Below, one piece after another: positions 45,404-58,288 of a stretch of 64,000 nt of DNA. The position numbers and the translations under genes are program-made. Origin of the DNA: Lepturacanthus savala (Eukaryota > Chordata > Actinopteri > Scombriformes > Trichiuridae); contig CM060472.1 of NCBI GenBank assembly GCA_030544235.1, positions 17,791,654 to 17,855,653 on the forward strand, given 5' to 3'. Every line of letters starts with the position of its first letter. Within the stretch, counting starts at the first letter, position 1. The notes beneath the pieces were generated by a model. That model was given only the letters and a program-made list of their open reading frames with translations, was not told the origin of the DNA and ran no database searches.

Positions 45404-45536
45404 AGGTGAAAATTATATTGGTAAAGGAGAAGTGCTCACTCACATAGATTTAAAATTATCCAGGAACAAAATTTGAAATAAATAAACCTTCCGTGTTCAT
45501 AGAACAAGTCGTAGGCTTTTTATTTCAACTCATTCA
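45404..45536 (+). repeat. unnamed dispersed repeat, copy B
   Basis: Same ordered motifs as copy A: AATTATATTGG, GGAGAAGTGCTCACT, AAATAAACCTT, GTTCATAGA and TTTCAACTCAT. Confidence 0.65.
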
Positions 45537-45568
45537 TTCTGGACTCATTCATTCTGTACAGAAACTAC

Positions 45569-45585
45569 ACTGAACAAAATACAAA

Positions 45586-45627
<42 letters not shown>

Positions 45628-45644
45628 TTTGTATTTTGTTCAGT
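45569..45644. mobile_element. 76-bp perfect palindrome with AT core (MITE-like)
   Basis: Arms ACTGAACAAAATACAAACC and its exact complement flank 38 nt of alternating TA. CACTGAACAAAA-type ends are frequent on short fish DNA transposons, so this may be the two ends of such an element brought together around a microsatellite. Confidence 0.6.
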
Positions 45645-48184
45645 ATATTAAGTGGTTAATATACGAGGAAGTGATTTGACTCTTTCCATTGTGAAGGCCA
45701 CAGAGGATCAGTCAGCACGGAGCACGACTTAAACAGAGCGTCAGTAAAACTGTAGGAGGGAAGACAACCTCCTACAGTCAGCATGGAATCTCCTGGTGAT
45801 TCCATCTTCATTACTGACGTCACAACAGGCTTCATCACTTAACGGCGGAGAGGGAGCTTCTGGTGATTCATCTGGAAACATGTTCACTGCCTCCGATCTG
45901 CGTTCTACACCCTAAAAGGTAACTCAGGTGCGTCTAGCAACACTTCATGAAATGAAGATAGAACATAATTTTAATGGATAATCATCTTAAACTGCTCAGT
46001 TATTAAGTGTTAATTGAAAACTTTGATTGTAGAGTAAAACATTCTCTAAAAACTCAGCAAAGTTCATTATTTCCTTACAAGTCTCAGAATAGGTCGATGC
46101 TATGATTGAGTGCAGATGTGGAACATCTTCAGATGTAAAAGGTTGTTTTTCTTCTTCTACATCACCTTTACACAGTCACCAGCTCTGTGCCAGATTACAT
46201 TAAAGGGATAGTGCAACATTTTTGAAAATTCGCCCATTGTCATGATCACAACTCTCCCACCACAGCGTTCAGGAGTTGCTGGATTGTGAATTTGCTGAGT
46301 TTGATGAGGGAAACCAAAAACTGCCATTAGCTGCATCATAGTAGCTGGGCCGCTAATGTCTCTGTTCTGCTGGATTGTAAACAGCTTTTGTCAAAAAACA
46401 AAAAAATAGCACGTATTGCTATGACTATAAGAATCATGAAGATGAGTGAATCTTTTAAAAATGCTGAACTATCAGTTTAAGGAACTGGCAGCTTTTCAAC
46501 TTGAATTAATAACTCCTATTTAGTCCTGGCAGTGTGTGGTGGGAAAAAGCCGGAAGGCATCTCAAAATAAGAAACTTCACACAGCTCGTTTCATCAGAAA
46601 CTTACTTTAAAACGGCTGAACACAGAAAGCCCTGGAGTGGTCTGGGCCTATTTATAAGTAGGCTATTATTTAGCTGAAAAAAAGTACAAGAGGTTTCATT
46701 TCATATTTATTCCTGTTCTCAGCCTTTTGCTATGTTATATATGACCACTTCAATGAGCAGCATTCACAGTTCTACATTCATTTCACTCCAATGAAAATGT
46801 TAAACTGTAATTTGATATTTTATGTAATCAGGGAACATGATTACATAAAATAAATGTCCAACCTTCAACCACTTAATAAAGCTTTAAAAAATGTTTTTTT
46901 TAGATTTAGCAGAGCAAACTTGGCAGAATACTGATGAATAAATACAATCAAGTACAGAATCTATCTGCTAAAATAAAACTACAGTACCAGTAAATGGAAA
47001 AAAACCCAACTTAAATACTTAATAAGACCTTTTGGGTGGCACATATTGACAGAAGAATGAGATGAAGGTGTTGAACAGAGAAAAAAAAGTTCTAATGAGT
47101 TCTAATGAGAACAGCGAGTAGAATCCGCCCTCCACCAGCTCATTATTACTGCTCTGTGTTAGAAGGATTATCTGTCTGAGTCTGTGGGAGAAGTTTCACA
47201 AGTGTTTGGTCTCAGTGTGCTGTTTTAGCTGTTCATCTTCACCTGACAAGAGAAAAAAAAAAATCTTTGATAAACTCTACAACTCTGCATCCGAAATGTC
47301 ACCGTGTTTTCTCCAAGAATCACAGTCAGGATCAAATGAGTCATCGGATTTAAATACTAGATACTGCAGTGGATGACAAATACTTTCCTTTACTTGATTA
47401 AAAACAAGAAATACTATTGTCTAAAAATCCTCTATAACAAGTAAAAAATTGGAATTATAATTGTTTAAAAAGACTCACTTTATAGACTGTTATTATAGTA
47501 TATTTGTTTTTATCACTAACACATGAGAGTATTTTATGAGAGATTAGATATTTTAGGTGGACTAAAAGCTCAATCTATATATTAATGAAAAGAACAACAG
47601 TTGAAGAATTACTCAATTTGATTCTTAAAACGTTCTGGGAACTTTTGTTTCTTGTTCTGGCAGCGTTTATTTACTGAATGTTCCTGTGAGACTATTTCCT
47701 GACTTAAACATCATTGTTACATTCCCAGAAGATTCTAAGAAGGTTAAATTAGTTCTGTTTTCTAGGAATGTCATCATTACATGGAACATTTTCACTTAAG
47801 TTTTCCGACGTGTTATGTTCTCAGAACAATTAAGCAAAATTTCTTCAACTGTGGGAGTTTTCTACTAACAGGGAACAATACCAAAATTACACAGAAAAAG
47901 GTTATTTCATGTGATTCTTTAGAATATTTTGTGAACTTTACAATGAGGAAAAAACATTCTTAGAACATTGTGAGAGGTTTACCAAATATAAACCTGAAAG
48001 GAATATTCCTGCAATGTTATGGGAACATTGTTTAACTTGAACTACTACTAGGTTTAACTTTAATCATAAAATTGCTCATTCAGCAATATGTAATTTCCAT
48101 TTTTATTGTCTTTTTTTAAAGGAAATATATACTTTTGTACCTTTTAATCAATATTTTTCTTTTATAAACCACCTCAAAAAAGGC
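45645..48184. other. intergenic with degenerate repeat fragments
   Basis: Contains the hairpin listed separately at 46817-46851 and short acaagtaaaa-type fragments near 46940-46990 and 47370-47450 that resemble decayed pieces of the hAT-like repeat. No gene seen. Confidence 0.5.
46817..46851. repeat. perfect 14-bp hairpin
   Basis: ATTTTATGTAATCA, loop GGGAACA, then TGATTACATAAAAT. Confidence 0.7.
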
Positions 48185-48305
48185 ACCCAAACATTCATCA
48201 ACCATTTTCTCTGCTGCTTTTCATTTGGGAGAACTGCAGCTGATCTCAGCTGACATTGGGTGACCACCTGCTGTGATGCACCTCCATCTCACAGGAATAA
48301 TACAC
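48185..48305 (-). repeat. remnant of the SINE/L2-like tail
   Basis: The series ACCATTTTCTCTGCTGCTTT, CAGCTGATCTCAGCTGACATTG and GGTGACCACCTGC is a decayed reverse copy of the 3' part of the element at 61003-61340. Confidence 0.5.
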
Positions 48306-50028
48306 CATTACAGGTTAATGCCCTGCTTTGAAAATCCTACTCAGGCTCAGTAAATGGAACTGATGTATTTACAGCATGTTTTACAAAATGTTTTTAGTCA
48401 TGAAAAAAAAATCAGGACTACAGCGGGTATTTTGTTGATTATATATGTTATTTATCATTTATTTTATTTTGTGGGGAAATGGGCAGGAAGCCCAGGTGAG
48501 GGGAGTCAGAACACTGGGGAGGGGGTGGGGCTAATGAGGTAAACACAGGGCAGGTGTGGTGGGAAACTAAGGTAGGCACAGAAAGAAGGAAAAGCACAAT
48601 ACAAAAATTAAAAAGCCAGCCAGTCCGGTAATATGCAGATTTTATTCATTGATTATTGATTGGCACCATCAGGGCTCTGAGATTGTTTAAACAAGGAAAT
48701 ACTCATATTGTTATTTTTTTCAGTTATTTTCTGCAGCTGAAGGTTCAGATTAACACACATCAGCTTTACTGTAGAGAAGCTTGGACTCGTAGGAGGCAAA
48801 ACAGTGAAATAACCTATATAAAAATAACAAATATAGTGTAAATTTAACGATATATGATAACAAGTCTGAGCTGAACCTTTTGTGGAAAATCTATTTTTTG
48901 AAGCAGAGACAGAGAGAGAAAGAGAATGTTGTATTACTGCATTGGGCGAATATACTTTATTACTTGCTGTTAGTTTGGGATTTATTTTTAAAGAGCACTC
49001 AAGCTACAGTACATGATGGCTTCATTTTAGTGCATTGTACTACTCTGCATCATAAGCCTAAAAGTGGGCTAAAAGCGAAAGCTGAATTTACAGCAGAGTG
49101 AAAAATGACTAAAGCAAAGCCTACAAATTATTATTCAATTAATGAACTTTGATCCGCCAAACACTCTGCAGCAGGGGGCTGCACTTTTTAATCAGTGTGT
49201 TGTTGTTAACAGCATCATGTCCATGGAAACCAAACGGGGTTGTCCGTGTGTCGAAGTGTTCTTTTCTGCAGCAGGACGTAGGTGGCGGCTTTTTAGGGAT
49301 CACCTGAGGAGGGGCAGCGCTCATTAAATGGTAATATGTGCCGTGCTCCAAACGTTGAACAAAAGGAAATCCCTTTATCGCCATGACAACGCCATGCACC
49401 TGCGTCGGAATGGCGTCAACCAAATCCCTGAGTCTCATAGCAATACACTTTATCCCGTCAATCAAAGAAACGCTTGCCCTTCAGCTTGAGTCATGTTATA
49501 ATCTCAGTGTCAGGAACAGGAAGTAACCGGAACAGAGTGTCCTTGATGCTCTGATTAGACCACGTATTGCATGAATGAGACACGGAACTACTGACCTGGT
49601 GTTTTCCAAAGCTCGCACCCAATAACTCGCACTGCAACGTCACACACTTTAAGCAGTTTAATGTGCAGAGTTGTCATTATCCTTCAGACTAACCCTGGGA
49701 AAGATCATGATACCTTCCCTTAGGGGCAAACCACTCAAGGTGCTGGCAGTTTGTCACTTGCTCCTGGCTGCTCTGCTTCAAGCTATTTAGCTTGAATGCT
49801 TTTGCCGAAGCATTTTTGAAGCAGCTGTACTTCTGTGTGAGCACCACTTTTTTGCAATGCGTGGAGTTTTTACACCCCACTACAAAAGGAGTGTGACAAA
49901 GCGCTAAAGGTCGTGATACACATGGCAGTTTTATTCATTTTTACTTGAGGGAACCCCGCTGCTTTCCTGCACAGAGCAAACACTTACTGAATGCACCTGA
50001 CTGGCCTTGTGGAAGACATTTTATGCAG

Positions 50029-50360
50029 TTTCTCCATCCATTCATACATTTTCCTGACTAGGGTCACAGGGGTCTGCTGGAACTGATCCCAGCATACTTT
50101 AAACGGGAGGCAGAGATACACCCCAGACTAGCAGACTACCAGTCTACCGTGGGGCACACACACCATTCACTCACACACTTATGCATTTATTTAGTGTCTC
50201 CAATCTCCTAAACAAGTTTTTGGACTGTGCAAAGAAGCCGGAGAACCCGGAGAAAACCCACCCAGACACAGGGAGAACATGCAAACTCCACACAGAAAGG
50301 TCCCAGCTCAGGCCCTTGAACCTGCGACCTTCTTGCGCTACCCACTATCCCACCATGCAG
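50029..50360 (-). mobile_element. tRNA-headed SINE-like element, reverse copy
   Basis: On the minus strand it begins CTGCATGGTGGGATAGTGGG (A-box-like), then GCAGGTTCAAGGGCC (B-box-like), GTTTGCATGTTCTCCC, GGGTTTTCTCCGGG, and ends in GAATGGATGGAG. This is the layout of the very common teleost element with a tRNA-like head and an L2-like tail. Family name not assigned. Confidence 0.65.
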
Positions 50361-50453
50361 TTTCTAAATATGTCAATTTTACATTTTCTCAATCCTCAAT
50401 CGTCCTCAATGGGAGAAACTATACAGAAGACAAAAGACCTGGATTAACTGTAA

Positions 50454-50489
50454 TATAATATTTCTTTCCAATCGGAAAGAAATATTATA
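50454..50489. repeat. perfect 16-bp hairpin
   Basis: TATAATATTTCTTTCC, loop AATC, then GGAAAGAAATATTATA. Confidence 0.75.
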
Positions 50490-53164
50490 ACACTGACGGA
50501 CAGATAAGCTCCAGGATTAATGTAGACCGGCTGTTAGCAGGTCTAGAGCAAGATAGCTGCACACAGTAAATCTCCATGGCGATTCATGTTCCCTGTCTTT
50601 ATACAACAGACTCATGGCTAAATTCAGCAGGATAACTCGAAAATCCAGTTTAATCCAAAATCAAAGTTTTGCGGAACAGCCTCTGGTTTACTTGTAGTTT
50701 TGGTGTTTTGTGTGTGATTCGTTTCCGTACACACCTGAATCACCTCGTTGGCTCTACTCCTCGTGTTTCCCCTCACCTGCTTTGCCTGTGTGTTTTTCTG
50801 CCAGTTCCTGTGTCATGTTTGTTATTCTCAGGAAATTCATTTCGATCCTGTCTGCTGGCCAACTCTGCATTTGGGTCCACCTGCTCCTTTCTACTCCTGA
50901 CAACAATAACTGTAGATACCTCACATGGAGGCACCATTAAATGTAAGAACCTCACACGTGAGCAGTGAAAACATGTAGAGATGTCACATGTGGCACCAGT
51001 TAAATGTAGGATCACAGGTGGGTGGCTGTCAGATGGAATTAACAATTAAATATAGGATTTAATGTATTAAATCCAATAACAGGGCACCACCTTTACAATT
51101 AAAGGAAATGATAGACAATTATATGATTTAGATGCATGCATTATACATAACTATCAAGTTGAAATTCTGATTAATAAATAGCTTAATAATATATCAAAAT
51201 TACCATCTTAATAGCTTGCAAGGGTTGAAGGATTTGGAGTTGTTGGAATTATTTACTCTTGTACAACATTAAAGAGGCAGCATGGATTATTCCAAAACAT
51301 TTATTAAAATATATATAGATATAAAAGATGACAAGGCAAATTGCACAATATGTAAACTAAACTAAGTGTGTATGTGAAAAAACTAATATGTATGTTTGAA
51401 ACCATAGCTCTGTCCGAAACTACACGTTAAATGTTTTAGGCAGGAAGAATTACAGTCACATTTACATGAAGAGGGTTATGTCTGAAAGGAGCTTTACTCT
51501 CCTTCTAGTTGCAGCACAGAGCAGCACCTGTCATCATCAAGGTGTAAGGAGGTAAGAGAAATCTTATGTGACCTATAATTGTGTGGGTTCAAGCAAAGTA
51601 GACAACATCTTGATGCACTTTTATTCTTTAAATGTGTATTTATCCATTAGTGTGTTTGACTTCTGGGACCTCATGAGATGCTGTGAGCTCCTCTTTCTTC
51701 CTCCATCTGTAAACACACATTCAAAGCTGTTTTCTTTGGACCAGGCCGCTACTCCACCCCCCCCCCCCCCACCCCCCACCCCCCGCGGCCGATCTGTAAT
51801 CTGTGATCTGCGGTTCTGAACTTGACTTGACATGAACCCAAAGGACGTCCAATAATAGAACATTTTAATTTTTTTCTCCCCTTTGATGAAGCTTTGAGTG
51901 ACATTAAGACTCAGTCTGAAGAAAATGTCAGATAAGGGGGAGTTGGCTCGCGTCTCTCACAGTAACATCTGAACACTCCCACAAGACCTTCACACTGTGC
52001 CTGGTGATGAGAGATGAGAGCCTGTCTCATACTTCACACTCACCCAGAACATACACCTTTCCACCCTCAGACTAACACTCAGACCCCCTCCTCCTCCCTC
52101 TCCTCCCCTCATACTGAACTGTGGATGACTGTAAATGCCCCCATTGGATGCCTTAACTGTCATAGTCTTTCATCTCTACTCCTTCGTGTCTGACTCGCTT
52201 CACCACTGTGTTTCATTTTCTGCAATTATACAAACAGTCGCACTGGTGAACATATTTGTCCCAGCGCGCACACAGACACAACCTGTTTACCTTTTGTTAA
52301 TCACTGGATGCTGCAGGAAAAGCCTCAGACTGTCGGGGCTCAGTGCACACACGCAGCAAGCAGATGGCTCCAGTTGATGAGAATCTCACAGACAGCATGG
52401 TAAACATGGTGATGAAATGTAAGATGTGTGTTCATTGGGGAGGAGGAGGCTCTTATTAATGCTGTTGAGAACTTTTCTCCAGAAAGAGAGTAAGTGGTAC
52501 TGAACATGCATTTCCATCATCAAGTGGGTGCAGCTGATGTTCTGTTTCAGGTGAATCAACTGTGGTGAAGCAGTTTTTGCATTGTAATAATTCAGCATTT
52601 GGGGCTTCAATAAAATACTGTAAAATCATATTTAATATCAATCTCATGAAAATACAGTAAATTTAATCTCCTAAAACACACACCCTTTTTCAGTCTTATT
52701 TGCGAAAATGGCATGACCAAGATGTAAGTAACACAATAGACATGTCACATGTCGTTCAAAAGCCCTGGCTATCGGCATCGGATTTGGATGGTCTTATCAT
52801 GGTAAATATCCATTGGGTCACACTGCTGTCCATCTATTCTGAGGTGGTCAAACCTTCGTAGTTGGTCTACATTGGACTCAATCTGGCTATCTCCATGCTT
52901 TGATTGGTGCATGGTGTTAATTGATGCAAAACATCTTTAAGACCATATTTTTTAACCAACACTCCCTCATTCTGTCACAGCGGTGAGGTTGTCCTGTCTG
53001 GGTTTTTGTCGTCTGCATTTCCTGATTTATTTCGAAGTCCTAACTCTCCTCTCGTTTCAGGTCACTTGCCCTTCCTAATGTGTCACCTGTCTGATCGTCT
53101 GCCCTGATTCCTGATTGTGTCCACCTGTTCCCAATTTCCTGAGTCCTTCCTTCTGTTCGGGGCT
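50490..53164. other. intergenic; C-rich tract and a possible old repeat
   Basis: A C-run tract spans 51757-51784. Stretches at 50690-50830 and 52990-53160 read like pieces of common fish repeats (CCTGATTTATTTCGAAGTCC, CTGTCTGATCGTCTGCCC) but I cannot name them. No exon seen. Confidence 0.45.
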
Positions 53165-53201
53165 TGACACATACTGCTTGTGGTACAAGCAGTATGTGTC
53201 A
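53165..53201. repeat. perfect 17-bp hairpin with partial third copy
   Basis: TGACACATACTGCTTGT, loop GGT, then ACAAGCAGTATGTGTCA. Immediately right, CACTGCTTGTGGTG repeats part of the arm. Confidence 0.75.
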
Positions 53202-56200
53202 CCACTGCTTGTGGTGTCTTGTGAGGTTAAACTAATTGAAATATAATTTATTGCTTTTACATAAATTGCATGTCTTTTTTGGCTTGGTTATAGTCCCCTG
53301 GTACAAAAGTAGAATAGAGACCTAGTTAGAGGACAGCTAGTGATTTTTGATAACTTTCCTAATTCCGTCTCACCCTATCATGAAAGAATTGAAATTGTTT
53401 GTTTCTTCCACTGCACTGCGACTTTGTTCCTGATTTATTTTCTTCATTTTTTTATCAACCGTTTTCACTGTTTTTAATTCTGTATTGATATATTTAATCG
53501 TGTAATGTGGAACACTTTGAATCACTGTGTTGTAATATAAACTTGCCTTGAGTTGTGATGAGTTGAGGCGTCCGTCCATCAAGGAAACCTGATGGAAACG
53601 CCGCCTTATATAACACCTGGATCAAAGAGATGTCTCCCACTCCTCCACATGTCCACTGCCAGACTAAACAAACCACTAGAGAGAAGCTTTTGTCTTCCAG
53701 TCATTGTTTTGTGTGTGTGTGGTCAGCAGTGTGTGGGATAGAGGCTGCTTCCACTACAATTTATATTCATTAGGCCATTTTCCTGCTTCATTATGAGTGT
53801 GGCAGAAAGGGCACGGGGTGACTAATACCTCATCTCTCCACCCTCTCTTTCTCTCCTATCCTCATGTGGCCTCTCTTTCTCTCAGTCTTCCTCAGTCTGT
53901 CTCCCCGTCTTGTTTTGTTAGTTCATTATCACTCCCCGTCCAGCTTGCTGCACTCGAGCCTCTCTGAGGGAACTGTCAGCTGTGTTCCAGGTTAACAAGC
54001 CAGCCAACCTCCTAAGAAAAAGTCGGCAGCCATGTGGCGTTTACTGATCCATCTCCTGACAGATTTGTATGCAAACCCGCGCACACTCCAACACCTGTTG
54101 GGTGAGTCAGAGGCGGGGGAAACACGGTGACCTCAATTTGGGTGAAGTACACAGAGCGGAGGACGACAGGGAGGAACGAGGAGAGCCATAAGATCAACCA
54201 CAGGGAGAGGGGAGGGAGCGAGACTGACTGAACATAACAGCCTGTTACTGTACCCATTAACATTCAGTTAAGTGGAGTATTGTGATGATATAATACTCGG
54301 GGCTCTTCAGTCGGTCTTAGAGCTAAACACTTGTAATTAAAGTTGGAGACAGAGGGTTCCTCTGAGGGTTTTTACTGAAAGCAGCAGCAGCCATGTTTAC
54401 TTTTATTCTAGAATATATGAAACTAAACACAGCTGTTACCACTAATGCGTATGAGTAGAATACCATAGTATAGTATTAGTATATTAATAATAAGTAAGTT
54501 AATTATGACACAACGTGTAATGTTCTGCTGGTTTTCCCATCAAAACAATGACAAAAGATGCAGATGATGACATCATAAAGTGCAGGAAGCCAGTGTTCCT
54601 GGCTCTGGAGGTTTGTATCCTCAGTCTCTGTCTCCAAAGAAATAGCAAAAGCACTGAATTTAAAACTTAAGATTCAGATGGTCAACAGCTAAAGTCCTTC
54701 CTCCAGTTAAAGAAAGTTTAAGACAACCAGGATCTCAAAAATCGAATCATAAAAATGTGGTTTAAAACTGGATCAAAGTCACTGTATGACAATAAAAACA
54801 CAGCTGCTGGAGATACACTGGAGATATTGAGGCAGCCATAGTCCGTCCATTGATTGGATGAAATTAATTTGCTAAAATTGTTGGAAACATTTGGAATAAT
54901 GAAAGTACACGACTCATCAAAATATCAAACAGGTTTAGTATTTTTTAGACATTTTAGTCCAGGAAAAGGTGCATTTTGTGCCTTTAAATTACAGATACAA
55001 AAATAAAATGTGTATATATGGGGGGTTAGGAACATTTGAACGCTGCATTTAAGCAGTAAGATAAAATGAAGTCTGTGTAAATAGAATTTGGCCTCTTGTG
55101 TTACTCCGTCACTGGAATTCCTCTGTAGCCTACACAGTTGCAGATTGACAGAATATTTTTTGGCTCTTCCGGTTAAGACGTTTGTAAAAGAGACTGCACG
55201 TGGTAAATTTAGCGTATCATCTGCCACCCCCATGAACCATTAGCGTCTCTTTGAAATACCAGCCAAGAAAATATTGGCTTCAGCCAAGAACTGCACATAA
55301 TACTGTAGCCCACGGTTTCATAGCATCTCCTTTAAATCGTCACACATACGCAGTTTGTCTTAGACTTTAAATAGCTGGTGTCATACAAAAAAACAGGGTA
55401 CCACTTACAGCCTGGGAACCTTCAGCCTGCCAACCCCCCGCTGCCGCTCTGCGCCGCTTATGTGCGTCATATCTGCAACAGTCCAATAGGAAGACATATG
55501 AGACAATAACAACTCATGCTAGAAAAATCATTAAAATTGTATTATATTTGTCTGGTGGTAATTAATCTAGATTAAGTAAAAGGCCCCATGAAAAGAAAAA
55601 AAAAAACCTTTTCCCAGTTGTTATCTTGATGAGCAGAGAGAAAACAGCTTTATTTCATTTATCGCTTGGTATCTGACAAATCTACATTGGACTGTTTTAC
55701 ATCATTATGAATTAAAAGCTGTTGTAGCTTTAAAAGCTAAAAACAGCTTCCAATAAAAATAAAGAGTAGCGGCACAGCACTGGATAAGAGCTAACGAAGA
55801 ATCACAAACGATCAGTGGGAATGACTAAAATCTTTAGAAGAGAGAACGATCAGGTTTTACTTTTGTTCAAAGTCTAACTAGTAGAAAAAAATCCTGGTGA
55901 GGATTTGATTTATATCCCTTTAAACCTCCAATAATTTCTTTCAGTGGGAATTACGTCATAGAGGAGTCATCACACATGCCTCCGGGGTTTATCTGATAAT
56001 GATTTATGGAAGAGAAACGCTGCAGTAATATGTCTAAATAATTTTAATGACTTGAAGATAAAGTCATTAAATGGGCTGATAAGATGCTCCCTGCAGAGAC
56101 TGACACATCAGCAAATCCAGTCAGAACCACGCTGTCACATGATCTACTACTATCGAGACAATGAAAATAAGCAATAATGGCTGCACATATTGGAGAAAAG

Positions 56201-58203
56201 CATCTTTATTGTTGCGATACATCCTGTGTAATCCTCAGTGGTGTGATGCTGACATTACTCACTCACTGAGTGGGACATGGAAGATTTTCCTCATTGCAAT
56301 AATTTCTAAAATAACGGGGTGATAGTGGAAGTGAAATGTTAGCAATGCAGGATCCCAAATGTCAAATTCCCACAACAGAACATGCCAACGAAACTCAGAC
56401 ATCACCGTGTTAAATGAGTAGGTGAGTCATGCTGGAGTCACTCTCAGATTAAAATCATGTTCATAATTGCCTCTCGGTCAATAAGGCGAAAGAAGTCTCT
56501 TTTGAGATGATTCATCGTGTTACCCACAGACTGAGACCAGTTCTGGAAATTTCTGCAGACTGTGGCAGGATGTGTTTGGTTTTATCCTGGAGAACTTTAC
56601 CTGAGGCTGAACTTTTTGGCTTCCCAAGATTCGACATGTTCAAAATGACTTGAGTTGAAAATCAGTTAAAAAAAAAGTATAAAATTTAAAACTTCACTTT
56701 CTATCCTCCAAAAAGAACCAAAGCTTAATATTAAATCGGTAACTTTAGCAAAAACAAATGTGACATCCCCAATTTGATGTTTTACTTTAACAATGTTTTA
56801 TTCATAATGACCACTTTTATTTATTCATTTATTTCATATTCTTTTATTACTAATTTATTGTTTGTACCCTTTATTTCTTCTTGTTGTTTCTTGTTTCTGT
56901 GCTGGAATAAATTCTGACATAAAATAAAATATCATGTTGATTCTTCTCACAACAGTTTTCTGCTGCGGTCTCTACTGTGGTTAAAGCTGCTTTTTGCTGG
57001 CTTCATTTCCAATATGCACAGTTTGTGTTTGTCTGGTTTCATACTTTGTGAGTTTATGGTGAGATTACAGCTCCTGCAGCCATGTGATGCTATGTGAAGG
57101 TGACCATCAGACACAATGAAGACATCTGTGCTCAAGGTAAAAAAAAGGCAATACCCACCAATTGTTAAACTTCTCACAATAAAAAGCATTTAAACTTCTT
57201 TACAGTCAACTTTTCAATGTGATACTAACTATGAGACATGAAGTTTTTCAGGTTCAACAAATTCATTCAATTTTCCAGGTTCAACATATGAAAAAAACAC
57301 CATTTATTGAACACCAGGTTCAACATATTGAAAAATAGGCACCAAAAAACAGCAAAAACAACAAATTGCACTAAATCTGCTGGAAACAGCTGTTTCTTCA
57401 TATATAATGAAGAAAAAAAAATCTGTCCTTCACTGAAAAATGCATCTCAGTCTGCAGAAAAGAAGAGAAAGTAACTCCAGTAAGTTTTATAACGAATATA
57501 TGAGTCAACACTGAGTCTAACACAAGTGATCCTTCACTGGAGGACACTCAGCTGTCAGAGTAGAGAAAAGTCCCACACTTGGGCCACACACACAGCAGCT
57601 TCAGGAAAAACACCCTGAGCTGCAGGTGAAAGGTGAAAGTTTACATGGTCAAGAAGAATTGTTCTAGTCCAACAATACAGAACCTTCTTAGAAATCAGTT
57701 TGACATTGCGAGATCAAGTAAAACTGAAGATGTGATGGTTTATCTTTTATATCAATCAATTATGCAGGTTCATGGTCCAGGTTGTTGGTATATTATGTCA
57801 AAGGGAAACAATAATTGTCATATACTGTTATGTGCTGAAAAAGAAAGATACCAAAGATTTGCATGAAAAACATTTTTTTTTATGTTAAGACAAAATCCCC
57901 AAAACTTAAAGGTTAAGACATTACAACAGTGTGTGTGAGGGTTAGTGTCTCTTTAATGTTGTACAATAATGAATCATGGCAACCTCTTCTTTAGAACTCT
58001 GAATTCATCAACCCTTACTAGCCATTGATAAGATTGTCCTGGATTATATTATTAAGTTAAGACAGTTCAGTACAATTTATGTGACTGAATCAGATAATTG
58101 ATTTAAGAGGTGGGGCTCAAGTTTAGAACTTAATAATTAAGCTCTATTTTTAATGAATACTTTTTTTTTTAGATAATTATTGATTACTTTTGATAGCTTA
58201 AGT
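53202..58203. other. intergenic, no gene recognised
   Basis: AT-rich with only short open frames. No exon-like, RNA-gene-like or element-like sequence identified by eye. Confidence 0.5.
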
Positions 58204-58214
58204 AGTGTGCGTGC

Positions 58215-58287
<73 letters not shown>
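58204..58287. repeat. (GT)n microsatellite with GCGT start
   Basis: About 84 nt: three GCGT units followed by an uninterrupted GT tract. Confidence 0.97.

Positions 58288-58288
<1 letters not shown>

Noticed and set aside
57633..57866. 77-codon plus-strand open frame with unusually natural-looking composition
   Set aside because: Too short, isolated, and unlike any protein I recognise.
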